Position numbers and translations under genes: made by a program. The notes under the pieces are model-generated. The model searched no databases, was not told the DNA's origin, and worked only from the letters and a program-made list of their open reading frames with translations. From NCBI GenBank assembly GCA_023213395.1, contig CM041465.1, forward strand, positions 31,317,741 to 31,381,740: a DNA stretch of 64,000 nucleotides, given 5' to 3'. Source of the stretch: Cycas panzhihuaensis. Lineage: Eukaryota > Cycadophyta. This document shows positions 47,721 through 59,239 of the stretch, one piece after another (the stretch's first letter is position 1; every line of letters begins with the position of its first letter).

Positions 47721-48440
47721 CTCGTCGGCCGAGGTATACAAAACGAAGGGCCTATCGAATCGGGAGGCGCCAACGTGGGAGGCGGAAGCAGGGCTTCCTT
47801 GAGTCCTTCAAGGCCTTTTGGGTCTTGTCGGACCAGCAAAGGAGCTCCCTTCTTCAACAGGTTCGTAAGGGTTTAGCATTCACGTCAAGTCGGTAGGAGC
47901 GCCTAAGGAAACCGAGCCTACCTAGAAACGACTTGATCTGCCGTTGAGTTCTAGGAGGCGGCATGTCGAGGATCGCCCTGACTTTGTCAGGGTCGATCCG
48001 AATTCCTTGTTTGGATACAAGGAACCCAAGGAGTTTACCCGAAGTGGCGGCAAACACACATTTGAGCGGATTAAGACTGACGTGATACTCGCGGCATCGT
48101 GAGAAGATGGCACGCAAGTCGGAAGGGTGATGGGCTCTCACGCGAGAAAGACCCATCATATCGTCCATGAAGACCTCCAACGTGTCGTTGATGAGGTCGT
48201 GGAAGATGAAGTGCATGGCTCTTTGATATGTAGCACACTGCATTTTAAGGCCAAAGGGCATCGCCTTATAAGGTACCCAGGAGTAGTGAAGGCCGTCTTA
48301 TGGCGGTCTTCGGAAATCAATTTGGTTGTAACCGAGAAGCCGTCCATTAAGGACATCACTTGAATCCGTGGCGATCAATGATTTGATCTAAGAAGGGTAG
48401 CGGAAATTGTCCTTAGGACAAGCGTTGTTGATATCGCGGA
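47720..48440 (-). pseudogene. gypsy reverse transcriptase of the Tat-like element
   Basis: Read leftward: DINNACPKDNF, then FMDGFS-type MSLMDGFS, SEDRHKTAFTTP, MPFGLKMQCATYQRAM and LEVFMDDM (the catalytic motif, usually Y/V-x-DD). Then come HPSDLRAIFSRCREYHVSLN, PLKCVF, GKLLGFLVSKQGI, DPDKVRAILDMPPPRTQRQI and FLGRLGFLRR. Both catalytic aspartates are kept. Short frameshifts occur before and after the 135-residue open stretch 47854-48261. This would copy the element RNA into DNA. Confidence 0.92.
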
Positions 48441-49639
48441 AATCGACGATATGCGGATTGCCCGTTCTTTTGCAACGGGAACAATATTAGAGACCCACTT
48501 AGGGTAATCAATAGAAGTAACAAGCCCAAGATCCGAGCTTTTCAACCTCCATCTCGACGGCAGAGAGCTTGGGTGAAGAGGACGCCTTCCGGCGCGCAGG
48601 GCAGGCGCCCGGGAAGGGTGGTGAGGTTATGGGTGACAATCGAGGGTCGATTCCCTTCATGTCGACATAATCCCACGCGAAAATGTCTCGAAATTCACGG
48701 AGCGAAGGGAATATTCCCTAATCTCATCAGAGAGCATTCCGCCCCAACCCTAATGACCTTGCGGGGCCAAGACTACGCCTTGAATTCCCCATGCACATGG
48801 CATTGCCCTCTTCAAAGTGAAGAGGGCAAGATCAACAGGAGGAGGAGGAATAGGAGAGGGATCGGATCGGCGTGGATCCGATCGCAAGGATCTTCCGGTG
48901 GCCGGCGGTGGTGACCGTAAGGCGATTAGGTGCAAGGCCCGCTAGGTGCTCCAAAGAGGGCTTCATCATCCTCGAAATAGTCCACTCCATGGATGACCCT
49001 ATTTCGAGTAGAAGAAGCGCTAGAAGGGAAAGAACAGCAGGGACCGGGGTGATCACCGGATCGCTCAACTCCTTCATGGAAATCAAGGAAAACAGTAAAG
49101 AGGCTCCTCGAGAGGAGCGAAGGCAATTCCTCAAAACCATCACTGCGGGGGTAATGAAAAGAAGAAGCGGCGGGCGGGTCAAGACGAGCGATGGTGTGTG
49201 ACACGACGAGGGGCTAGTCTCACCAACGAGAGGTTCCAAACGAGGGTCTAGAGCGAGGCAGTACGGCCTATTGGCGCGAAGGAAAGAAATGGGTGGAGAC
49301 AACCCTCGTCTCCGTCAGCGATTCATCATCACGAACGAAGCAAGGTACCCATAACTCCCGACGCCAATAGGGGCAAAGCGGCGAGACTAGGAAGGGAAGA
49401 TGTGGGATCTTCTTACGACGGATTGGGTATACCAATTGAACAAGCGGGCGTGAGTGGGTGAACCTTGGTTTGCCGAATTGGCATAACGAGTTTGTTTGGC
49501 AAAGGGCGTTCACGGGAACCACTCTCATCCGTCCGTCATGGACGAATTTAAAATTGTCCCCAAAGGGTCGAACACACGGCTCCCATTTGGTCGAGCCATG
49601 GGCGACCTAGAAGGAGGTTGTAATCCACGCCAACGTCGA

Positions 49640-49890
49640 GGACTACAACATCGGCAGAACAGTTTTGCCCCAAGGGTGGCGGAATCGCGACGGCATCCGA
49701 GAGGGTCTTCTCGCCAAGTCATACCCTTGGCATCGCCAGGAATGGGTTCCAGCGGAGATACCAAGCTCTTGCATAACATGCAAGGGCATGGTATTAATGT
49801 AAGAGCCGTTGTCGACAACAGCTTCTTGGAGGGTACAATCAGCGCATCGATCGTGATGGTGAATGGGAAGTTCCAGCGTTCCCATTCACC
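49640..49890 (-). pseudogene. gypsy aspartic protease of the Tat-like element
   Basis: The open frame contains VVDNGSYINTMPLHVMQELG, which fits the plant gypsy protease active site (V-D-x-G-S-x-x-N-x-x-P-x-x-x-x-x-x-L-G). The D is present, and the usual S or T before G is N here, as found in several plant gypsy lineages. The frame is open for 80 residues, with shifts on both sides. It lies between gag and reverse transcriptase. Confidence 0.75.
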
Positions 49891-50699
49891 GTGAGGAAGA
49901 TCCTTAGGATCGCAGGAAATAGTGGGTCCGCCACCTTGGGCGACGCCCCAAGCGTGGGCAGGCACATCTCCCGATCCCAAAGCTTCCGGGAGGAGGGCGT
50001 TGCTCGGGACAACTCCTCGAACGTCCATCAAGGACATTCTGCGGCGGCAAGTATGGAGCTCGTCCACGACGGAGAAGGGTTTACCCTTCCAGTGGGTTGG
50101 GTAAGTGCCCTTGAAGTCGTATGACCCGGGCGCATGAGGAATAGCCTTGGGGAAAAGAGGATTTCAGGAGGAAGGGTCTCGGAAGGGGATCGGAAGGAAC
50201 GGAAGAACCGGCGACTCCGCCGCTTCCTTAGCGGTTTGAGATCGCGTAAGGCGAAAGTCGAGTTGCTTCAAGCAAGCTGAATCACCTTCTTCCCCTATTA
50301 GGTCGTGAAGGCGACCAGTACTGGCGGAGAGGAGAGAAGAGGAAGAAGAGTTCAGGCGCCCTTCCCTTTGTCGCGGGAAGGGCGGGGATCAGTGATCTTC
50401 CTCGATTCTGGTTGTTCTTGGTTTGGGGGTTGCGATCACGTTCCCCATGTTTGAGAGCGGATCCTTGTGAAACGAGTTGGTCTAGATTAGGCCTTGAGGC
50501 CCGTTTGGGAGAGGAATCGCGTCGAGGGGCATCCTTTGGATCTCGGGCCCTAGCGTGAATCGTCATGGAAGCAATCCCCATGAATGGAACACCACTTCTT
50601 CTCAAGCGGAGGGTGGGACCTTCTCGCTTGGGAGGATGGCGTTCCCATTCACAGGAAGAGGAGCTTGGGTAGTTTGTTGGACTTGTTTGTTTGAAGTAG

Positions 50700-52400
50700 G
50701 AGACGAAGGACCAGGAAGCTTGAGCTCCTTCATCGTGCCTCGAGCAGGCGTATAGCTGATGTGAGGGGATCTAAGGTCCTCTCGGTAGGATGAGAGGAAG
50801 ACCGCGTCGGCTGAGAAGGTTTAGCGTCTTTGGTAAGGGGTGGTGCCTCACGGCGTTGTGAGGGCTTAAGAGGTTTCTTGAGACCAGCTTGGATCTCAAT
50901 AGCCTCCAACGCCAAGCACTTGGCGATCGCGGAATCACACGTGGTCGCCCCCATCTTGAGGACTTCCACGTGGACTTCGGGACGAAGTGCATTGACAAAC
51001 AGGTCCCGCTTCAGCTCCTCGGGTAAAGTCGCCTTGGTGGAGTGAAGCAGATCGTGGAATCGCCGCACAAAGTCACGATTCATCTCATCGTGACCTTGTT
51101 TGAGCGAGAGAAGAGATTTCATCCCGCTCTCGAATCGTGAGCTACATCAAAGTAATTGATGAACTCGCCCACCAATTCTTTGGAATGAATAGGCGAGTGG
51201 GCGGGAGACGATAAAACCATTTAAGGCGTCACCTGCAAGGATCGAGAAGAGTTTCATCAAAATATGGTCGTAAGCCCGATGAATCGATGCATGCCATAGA
51301 AAAACTACGGACATGCTCGCCGGGTCTTGCGATGAAGTCCCATCAATTTAGGAACTTCGGGAGGATGAGGCGGCAAGTTGGTTATAACGCCTCAACAGAG
51401 AGGGTTGACCTAAAGTCCACGAAGGGCGCCCTTGCACAGGCAAGTAGGATCAACGAACGTCAAAGTAGGTGGCACGCAAGGAGCGGATGGGGGTAGGACA
51501 CCCATCCCTCCTTGAGGAACCACCCCTTGCTGACAAGAGGCGTGGGAGCAGGCGCCTTGGAAGGGAGTCAGATTCCCTTGCGAAGGCACAACGGATGGAA
51601 CTGCATTGGATGGCGGACAAGAGGGATGCGGAACCGGGTTCTGCCCATACGGGCCACCCATAGGTGGGGCCATTCCGTATGGGTGTAGCGGATCCACCCC
51701 ATAAACAGGAAGACGGCTTCCCCTACCACCTTTGAGGTTGAGAAGTATACAGGGGAACGTGAAAGAAGCACCAACGCTGGGTTGGAGGATGCGTGGGAGC
51801 AGAATCCCACAGTGGCGGCTGGAAGGCTAGCAGGGCGACTAGGCCTACTAGGAGCAGCATGTGCCAGATTAGGGGATGGCACATTAGTTGGATCGGGAAC
51901 GGGTATGCTAACCCCGGTGAGGGACAGACACCGTGAGAAGGCCTTAAGGCATTAGGGCCTTGACAAGGGATGGAAGGTGCCACACATGCCCCCACTGCAG
52001 GAAACGAATGGGGCGTACGCGTAGGCACGAAAGGGTTTGTTGTCACAGGAAAGGCGGACGAGGATGAAGCGTGAGGGGGAAGAGCAGGGGAGGAAGAGGC
52101 TCCCCTGCGCAGGACACCCTCAAGCCATTCGGGACGTGGTTGAGAGCATCTTGCTGCGGCATCCGTCAAGAGCCTCAAGCACGTCAACAGGAGGAGTCCC
52201 CACATACCCATAAGAGGTGATCGGGACCTCGAACAAGGCATGTCCATCCGAAGGTTCCTCATAAAAATCGCCAACGCGTGGCAATCCTTAGGAGGAGCGG
52301 ATCCCTCTGGCGTGGGTAGAAGGATGGGGAGCACAAGAAAGGTGTTGATCGATCGGGTAGTAAAGGTCGTCACCCTCTTGGGTGGACTCGGAATGATGAA
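50700..52400 (-). pseudogene. gypsy gag of the Tat-like element
   Basis: The core at 51122-50730 reads MKSLLSLKQGHDEMNRDFVR, then RFHDLLHSTKATLPEELKRD, LFVNALRPEV and a charged tail. This is the Retrotrans_gag capsid pattern (L-x-x-x-x-Q-x-x-x-E-x-x-x-x-F-x-x-R-F). The part upstream (52373-51140) is rich in P, S and H and poorly conserved, as is usual for Gag N-termini. Frames are broken by shifts. The 5' LTR and primer site follow at 52716. Confidence 0.8.
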
Positions 52401-52689
52401 GGAAGAGCTTGGGTTTCCATAAGGCGTGGTAGGTCAATCGGAAGAGTACCCTTCCATAGTCGGATCGGGATCCGACGAGGCAAGAAGGCTATACTCGGGG
52501 TCTTAACAAAGGGGTAGACCGCGCAAACGACGAGAGAAACGGTGCATGCAAGGTCGACCAAGCGATGTCGGGAAAAGAGAAGGAGCAGTATAACACGCAG
52601 CGTTGGGGCGCCCAACGTGGAGGTCAAGACAGTATAGAAAGGATCACACGAGTAGCGAAACCAACCAAGAGAGGCGAGACTAGCTCCCT

Positions 52690-52715
52690 TCTTGGCGGTC
52701 CCAGATGGTCGCCGA
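52690..52715 (-). promoter_or_regulatory. Primer-binding-site region of the Tat-like element
   Basis: On the minus strand the LTR ends ...GCTGGCCCA and is followed by TCGGCGACCATCTGGGACC. The GGCGAC-x(4-6)-TGGG(G)A pattern is like primer sites seen in Tat-group elements, not the tRNA-Met type of the copia elements here. The exact tRNA was not determined. Confidence 0.5.
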
Positions 52716-55306
52716 TGGGCCAGCTACTGGGATAACCTTGGCCCGATAGGCGTGGGGAGAGATGGTGACGAAACGGTAGGAAGTGGAACCTACAAGGCAA
52801 GCAACTACCACGCAGAGGCGCCCGTCTTGTGGGAGGCGAGTTCGGGATCCGCAATGGAGTATGGCTACTCTTGGGTGACCCTTCACCGCCTTGAGCGAAG
52901 GCGAAGATCGTGGGATGAACCGGGTTGACACAGGAGTAGGCCCCTCCACCCTTTGTTGGCGGAAGGGAGAGAGAAAGAACCTAACAAGGATAGGCCAAGA
53001 ACAATCCTATGCAATCTAACTAGGGTATCTGACGATCACGGGAAGCAAGGCGCTCGTGCGGTTAAGGAAGAAGGAGGAAGGCTAAGGGCGAAGAAGACTC
53101 CTACCACCTTTCCTACGAATAACACAAGTACATGCAACAAGGCAAACAAACCGCAAACCAATACGAAAAAAGCAATTTTCCTTTTAATCTTTCGATGTTC
53201 TAATTACTAGGAAAAGAATAAAAGAAGGAAAAAAGACCAGGGGTAGCGAAGAGGAACGGAGCGTGCACCGGGACCGAAGGCGTGAGAGATGGCGAGCCTG
53301 GGAGGAGCACCCAACCACTCAAGGCGCTGTCTGGGATGTGAAATGTAGCGGCAAGCGAAAGGGGCTTCCTTACCTTCCCCAGGAAAAGTAAATGCGATAC
53401 CGAAGGAAGGAAAGAAACGCTAACTAGCAAATGAGATAGCATAAAATATGACACATGCAAGGGACGCCACTAGGTGGAAGGGGGGCACCCGCAACGCGTT
53501 CTTGGCGTCCCGGGTACCTGTAAGCAACAAAGGTCTCCCTCTTGCCGAGGGGAGAACACCTATATGTAACACAAAGATCTAGCAATATATGTCTAGCAAC
53601 ATAAACGAGGGTCTAAATGTACATGCATCAGTGTTAGTCCAATAAGGAAAATACCAAAGAAGAACGATCCAAATGAAAGGAAACAACAAGGTAAGCCTCG
53701 GAGTGGCCTACCTCCATAAATGGTGCCCAAACCTCTCCCCAAGAGCCACGCAGGCGTGAGGAGAAAGTCAAGACTCAAGGGCTGGAAACTACCGCAAGAA
53801 GGGGCAAGAAAGACCCAAAGACACCCACGGGAAGGGATGCTACGGAGCAAACCAGCAACCGGGAGCAAAGGTGGAGCAAGAACCGCGGTTGGGGCCTATG
53901 GATGGCACCCAAACACTGAATAAAGGGTCCCAAATCAGCCGCAACTTGTGACAATGGCTGGTTTGGGCAACCAAGGAGCCTTGAACCCTTGTTTGCAAGC
54001 CAAGAGTAGCACGGGCGAGAGGGAGGCTTTGGAGGGCTTTGAGCCGCTAGGGAGGCGTGGCGGTGGTGCGAATCCACCCGGCTCCTCTCCAAAGCCTATA
54101 CAACCCCTCAACGCCGCCTTGGACAAAGAACGCAGTAAGCAAGAAGCGAGGGAGAGTGGTACAACAGTCCCGTGAGGGAAGAAAACCACCTCTCAAGCAA
54201 CAAATGAGAACAAATAAGCTGAAGTGTAAATATCACCAAAAATAAATACAAAGTGAAGAGTACCTGGAAAGGGAGGCAAGGGATTTGCCCGACCAAAAGA
54301 TGAAGAAGAAGGGCCGGAACAAACAGCCAGATCTGAATAGAGCGGCCGGGGCCTGCTATGGAGGTGGAACGGAAACACACAAACGGGAACTCGTGGATCG
54401 CTGGGTAGACAATAGCTGGAAACCGCTTCAAAGGAGCCCTCTCCAAGGCGTTTGAGGGGCTGAGAGAATGTCTCAGCCAAGCCAAAGGAGAGTTGGGCAC
54501 TGTATGAAGAGTGCAGGTCCAGTTGTTGCAAAATAAACAAGAAGAGAGCAGAGAGGAGAGTTCCTCTTGAGTAAATCCAAAAGTGAGCCAAAAAGATCAA
54601 AAGAGAGCTTCAAAACGAGCCAAAAGATGTTTAAGTATTAAAGTAAAACCCTAAAGTACGCGAATAGGGCACGGCTGGGAGGGAGAAAAGGCGCGAACCA
54701 CGTGGCAGTTTCGCAATAAATGCGAAATTGCCACCATGGATTTTAAAACAAACAAGCAGAGGCAGTCGTCTGCGGAAACTTTAGCTGATCATGAATATTC
54801 CAAATGCTGAAATTCCAGATCACAAGATTACTGCATGCCAAGATTACGCCAGATGCACCAGAGACACAAATGGGGCCCACCAACCGTCCAGTGGGGCAAG
54901 CAGTGAAAAGGCTAAAGGACAACTAAAACACCCACCCGAGAGCAGACAAGCCAAAACGGCCCACGGAGCGTAAATGGGACCCCAAATGGGGTGGCGGGCT
55001 AACCAGGCGACGGCGAGGCATCACACGGGTGGAGGTGGCGCAAACCCGGTGGATCCAGGAGAGAGGAGGGCAGATGCGGGAAGTAATACGGTCACCAGGG
55101 TGCCACACTCGCTAAGAGTGTGCCCCTACTATAGTCGTCATAGGCTAAACATAGGTGTGTGGACGACGACCAGGCCGCCCACAAAGTCATACGCATGCAA
55201 ATATGTAAGCAGACAATCAGTACATAAAAGTGATGATAATGCTAGAGACATACCTGCACTTACCTGAGTCGGTGATTCCGTATCCATTCCCGGAAGCCAG
55301 GAAACA
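52716..55306 (-). repeat. 5' LTR of Tat-like element
   Basis: 2591 bp, from TGGGCCAGCTACTGGGATAA to GAAGCCAGGAAACA on the plus strand. At several places (for example CTTACCTGAGTCGGTGATT) it agrees with the solo LTR at 3908-6664, where the 3' LTR has lost bases. Confidence 0.92.
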
Positions 55307-55453
55307 GATACAAAATAGAATTGTGCTGACATGTTGTTCACAAAACCAGTACCATTAGAGAAGTTCAAATGATTTTTGACTTCTCTTGCCTTGTAGAAAA
55401 GATGATGAAGGGTTCATGAAAGGTACCAGGTAAATTATTGTTAAGGTGGAGAT
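55307..55453 (+). pseudogene. copia RNase H, 3' end, and polypurine tract
   Basis: Right after the second GATAC, the frame continues from the interrupted copia: a stop, then NCADMLFTKPVPLEKF, matching the usual copia end (N-x-A-D-x-x-T-K-P-x-P-x-x-x-F). A purine-rich TTAAGGTGGAGAT at 55441-55453 abuts the 3' LTR. This proves that the gypsy lies inside the copia. Confidence 0.92.
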
Positions 55454-56100
55454 TGTTGGGTAATGTGACAACAATGGTTGGAGGCTTGAATTTTGGTATG
55501 TTAGCAACGCGGTATCCCCCCTAACCTTCCTCGGGGGGTTCCAAGGGGGGCGGGAGCCCCCCTTGGCCAGGGGGGTACGGGGGGAGTGGAACGCCTCCTA
55601 CTAAGAGGGGGTTCGGGGGTGATAGCCCCTAACTCAAAAAATTAGCACTGAAAACTATATTAAATTGTAAAGAGAATTAGGGTCGTTCGATAAAAATACC
55701 CTAGATTCTACGGTCTAGATTTGTGCCTTGTATGACTCTCTCATGCAGCCCATTTTAGGGAATATTTCATTATGTTAAAGTTGTTCAATGTACTGTGAGG
55801 AGTTGGGCGGCTAGTTGTTATTGCTGTGAGCACTCAGTTATAGGATTATATACATTTTCTTCATTATGTGACAATAAAGATCGATACCTTTCCTATGTGG
55901 ATGTTTCCCTAGCACACTGCTAGGGTTTTACCACATTATATTGGGTGTATTTATGTGCTTGGCTTTCTTATTCTGTTTATTTATTTTATCTCTAGTTTAA
56001 GAACTCGCATGTAATCTTTAATTTTGAATTTTGTAACCAGTTACAAGAATAGTTTAGATCTTGGTGGCGGTTTAAGGGTTGGGACTTGCTATTATTGAAA
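55454..56100 (+). repeat. 3' LTR of copia 37523-56100
   Basis: It starts TGTTGGGTAATGTGACAAC and ends TTGCTATTATTGAAA. It aligns with 37523-38160 to the last base, although the terminal CA has been lost. TSD CTGAA follows. Confidence 0.93.
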
Positions 56101-56689
56101 CTGAAGAAAACTTAAATAAATATTGCAGATCTAAAATAAATATTGCAGATATAAAGTAACTATTGCAGATCTGTAATAAATATTGTAGATATAAACAAAA
56201 TAAACCAAAAAAATGGTGAAATATTGATAAAATAAGCAAATCTGAAGAATATATAGCATATCTAAAAAATACTTTGAACAAATATTGCTCACAGTTATGC
56301 TCCTACACAGATCTAGAAAAAGTATTAGATAAATAGACAAAATATGCTTGAAATATGTCAAATATTAATCGAAATATATAAAACTTGTTGATAAAAACAC
56401 TGTAGAGAGATTAAAAACTTGATATTTATTGTTTCCAGCTATACACCTGCATAGATCTAAAAAAAAAAAACTGAAATATATTTATTACATCACAAGTAAA
56501 ACTTAAGAATAATCAAATCTGATAAAAAATAATGCAAGAAACTGCTAATAAACTTTGTAGAAAATGAATATAACCAATATTTACTAGTTTGAGAGTAGAA
56601 CTGCTTCAAATGCTAATAAATCCTCCTTCTTCTTCAAAAAACTTCAAATGGAGATGCAATAGCCTAGCAATCTCGGCTCTGATACCAAA
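56101..56689 (-). other. Leader of element M with 20-bp repeats and primer site
   Basis: 20-bp units with GCAGATCTAAAATAAATATT spacing run from about 56125 to 56200, a partner of those at 37361-37460. The primer site complement GCTCTGATACCA lies at 56676-56687, directly left of the 5' LTR. No coding sequence was found. Confidence 0.7.
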
Positions 56690-57082
56690 TATAGGAAAAT
56701 AAATCGATGGATAATAGGGCAGAACATAAACAAATAATCATAGATCAATACATCATTATTGCATAAACACAAGATGCTTTGTATTCAATCCATTTTTGTA
56801 GAGAGAGTATTATAAATGTCCAAAAGTAGGCGGTGTCTAAAGACACTAGGGTTGCACACCCCTCAAAATATATAGTTTGGAGGAGGAGGGAAACTCCTCA
56901 ACCCCTAAAATTTAAATAATAATAAAATAATAACTTAACTTAACTCAAATTAACTTAAATCAAATCAAGCTTACCTTATACTTACCTATACATGTGAGCA
57001 CCCACATGTGTAAATTGATGAGAGTGAGGTGTGCACTCCTAGTTGGAAGGTGGGAGTAGGGCGATGAGCATTAACCCCAACA
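56690..57082 (-). repeat. 5' LTR of element M
   Basis: On the plus strand it runs from TATAGGAAAATAAATCGATGG to CATTAACCCCAACA, and pairs with 28442-28829. In element direction it starts TGTTGGGGTT, the intact form of the TATTGGGG seen at 12642. Confidence 0.88.
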
Positions 57083-57989
57083 TAAGCTACTACATTTCAT
57101 TCAAAGAAATTCTTGAAATTTGGATTCTTAAACTTAAGACATTAAACTCCTTCTCTCTGATCTAGTATGCTACTTGTTCCCTAGAAAAATTTTCATCTCT
57201 AGGGATATCTGGTCCTTCATTTAGTAATCTAGTCAATCACACAATTGCTTTGAGCAAACAATCAAGTAGGGAGGGTCATTAAGCTATCATTGTAGTTATT
57301 ACAGTTATGACTGTCAGAAAATTTTAAATAAATGGGAAAATGCCTACCCAAATATATTGTTTAAATCCTTTGGTTGTCAAATTCTTTCTCTAGGAATCCT
57401 CCAGTGGTATTTTTGACCATTTCTTATGAATCTACTTATCATCTAATTCAAAAAATCCCATTATAAGTTGTTACAGTTCACCGGTCTTCATTATTTGCTC
57501 TATATTTTACTTAATGTTTCGTACTTGTCTAAAGGTAAATATCACTTAGGTCCAAAATTAAGTTTTCTTTGGTTGGAGGAACTATTAATAATCAATTGAT
57601 GTCAAGGTTTTGTAAGGCAATAAATTAATAAAACATTTTCATATAAGTAGCAATAATGACTCGTTATGCATGTCATTTCTTCTTACATCCTTATCATCAT
57701 AAAGATACTTATTGAAATTGCAATCACATCATATTAAATAATGGCTTATAACCATTTAGTTGTAACCATTGATCCACTTTGATGATTATGATAAGGTCAT
57801 TATCGACGATTGCAATCTTCCTCAAATCTAGGTCCTTTTCATAAGTTATACTTATGATGATTAAAAAGTTTACTATCCTCATGATTTGCATCCTTTTTTT
57901 TTACCTTGCTATATATGGCTTCAACCAACTTCCATTGACTACCTTTTGTAATAGGATTCCATCAAGTTATCTAAGCTAAACCACTATAT

Positions 57990-58830
57990 TTTTTCAAATG
58001 TGATTTACCTTATATGGTCACTACCATCATAATTTTATTTTTTCAAGTTTTATTCAGAATTTTCTATCATGCGTTAGTACCAAATCTCCTTCCTTGAATT
58101 ATGATATTTATACATGTCAATCATGGCATGCTTTCTACCTTTTCTTCTCTGCTTTCAATTCCCATAAAGCTTTCACTCTTCACTCATCAAGCTTTAAGAG
58201 CTCCACAATCCTTTAGTCTCAAGAATCTTGCTCCTACATTCATAGTTAAACCACTATCCTCATACTTTCAGCCTGAAATTCTAGTGGAAGTACAACTTCC
58301 AAATAGTATACTAACTAGAATAGAGTCTATTTATAAGGTCTTTTGATCATTGTTCTATCTAAACAAAGGATAGACTACAAGTGTTCCACCCAATCGATCC
58401 TTACTTCACTTTAAATTTTAAACAAAAGTAACTTTAAATTTTTGTTAATACTTTCTACTTAATTGTTAGTCCTGGGATAATAAGGAGAGGACTAATAGTG
58501 TTGGATCATAAATTCATTTGTAAGATGTTTTATGGCACTATTAAAAAAACTACCACCTCGATCTGACACTATTTCTAAGGGACAACCAAAATGAATAATA
58601 GTTATTTTATATAAAAACTTGGTTGTACTCCTAGTATCATAAGTTCTTATTGGTCATGCTTCTATCCATTTAGTTAAGAAATCGATGGCTACTAGAATAT
58701 ACCTTACATTGGTTCCCTTATCTGGGGGCCAAATAGGTCCTATAAAGTCTAGTCCCTATTTTTCAAATGGACCCTAAGCTAATATTAGATATAAGAGCAT
58801 AAAGTGATATTTCCATGGCTTACCCATATG
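57990..58830 (-). pseudogene. gypsy integrase, decayed
   Basis: The core reads GLDFIGPIWPPDKGTNVRYI, then LVAIDFLTKWIEA, PLEIVSDRGGSFFNSAIKHL and SSPYYP. The first two catalytic aspartates (LVAID-equivalent and SDRGG) are visible. Further left the C-terminal region shows ALWELKAEKKR and FKEGDLVLTHDRKF, the usual GPF/Y-type end of gypsy integrases. Many stops are present. Confidence 0.8.
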
Positions 58831-59239
58831 TTAGTAGATGTGACAACTTCAAACCCATTTCTCAGTGTCCTCAAATAATGTTGGCCACTATAATCCTACA
58901 AGTAGAATCTTTTGTACTGTTGATTTAGTGCTATGATGTTTTGTTATCACCCTTTCATGGGCTTCCGTTATTACTACATCCATCTCATACTCTAATATAC
59001 ATCTTTATAATACTCAGTCTAGTCTAAGTTTATACATCATTCCTTGCACCAATTGAAATGGAAATATTTTTTGAATAAAACTTTATCTTTTTACTCACTC
59101 TAGCCCCATTGGTGTACGACTTGTAGTAAGATATTTCATAATCTCCTTATATCATTTTGGTACTGCCTTGATAGAAAACAATTCAGTATCTAAAAAATCA
59201 TTGTATATTCTCATAGCAGGTTCCTTACTTGCTTCTCTT

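Larger units (their letters stand above)
42068..55306 (-). mobile_element. Tat-like Ty3/gypsy element, GC-rich, with a second RNase H
   Basis: LTRs of about 2.6 kb (52716-55306 as 5', 42068-44625 as 3') frame an 8.09-kb interior read leftward. GATAC is duplicated exactly at 42063-42067 and 55307-55311. Domains in order are gag, protease, reverse transcriptase, RNase H, integrase, then an extra RNase H of RVT_3 type. Large LTRs and an added RNase H are features of the plant Tat group. Coding is broken mainly by short deletions that shift frame. It is clearly richer in G and C than the DNA around it and is the innermost, hence youngest, layer of the nest. Confidence 0.93.
37523..56100 (+). mobile_element. 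Full-length Ty1/copia element split by a Tat-like gypsy
   Basis: The 5' LTR (37523-38160) and 3' LTR (55454-56100) align throughout; by eye they are about 88-90% alike. CTGAA flanks both ends exactly (37518-37522 and 56101-56105). Primer site and polypurine tract are canonical. Gag, protease, integrase, reverse transcriptase and RNase H follow in copia order, with a handful of stops and shifts. The 13.2-kb insertion at 42068-55306 interrupts RNase H, and coding resumes right after it. Without the insertion the element is about 5.3 kb. Reverse transcriptase and RNase H motifs resemble the Tork/Tnt1 group (inference). Confidence 0.95.
28442..57082 (-). mobile_element. Outer non-autonomous LTR element M hosting nested insertions
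   Basis: The 3' LTR (28442-28829, 388 bp) and 5' LTR (56690-57082, 393 bp) are nearly identical in layout and point leftward. A purine tract (28830-28841) follows the 3' LTR, and a primer site (56676-56687) precedes the 5' LTR on the plus strand. Flanks CAAGT and TAAGC may be a TSD decayed by two transitions, which is weak. Removing two insertions (30185-34109 and 37523-56100, each with one TSD copy) leaves about 6.1 kb. No gag or pol is readable in that interior. It instead holds broken host gene pieces on the plus strand (34930-36780). Confidence 0.75.
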
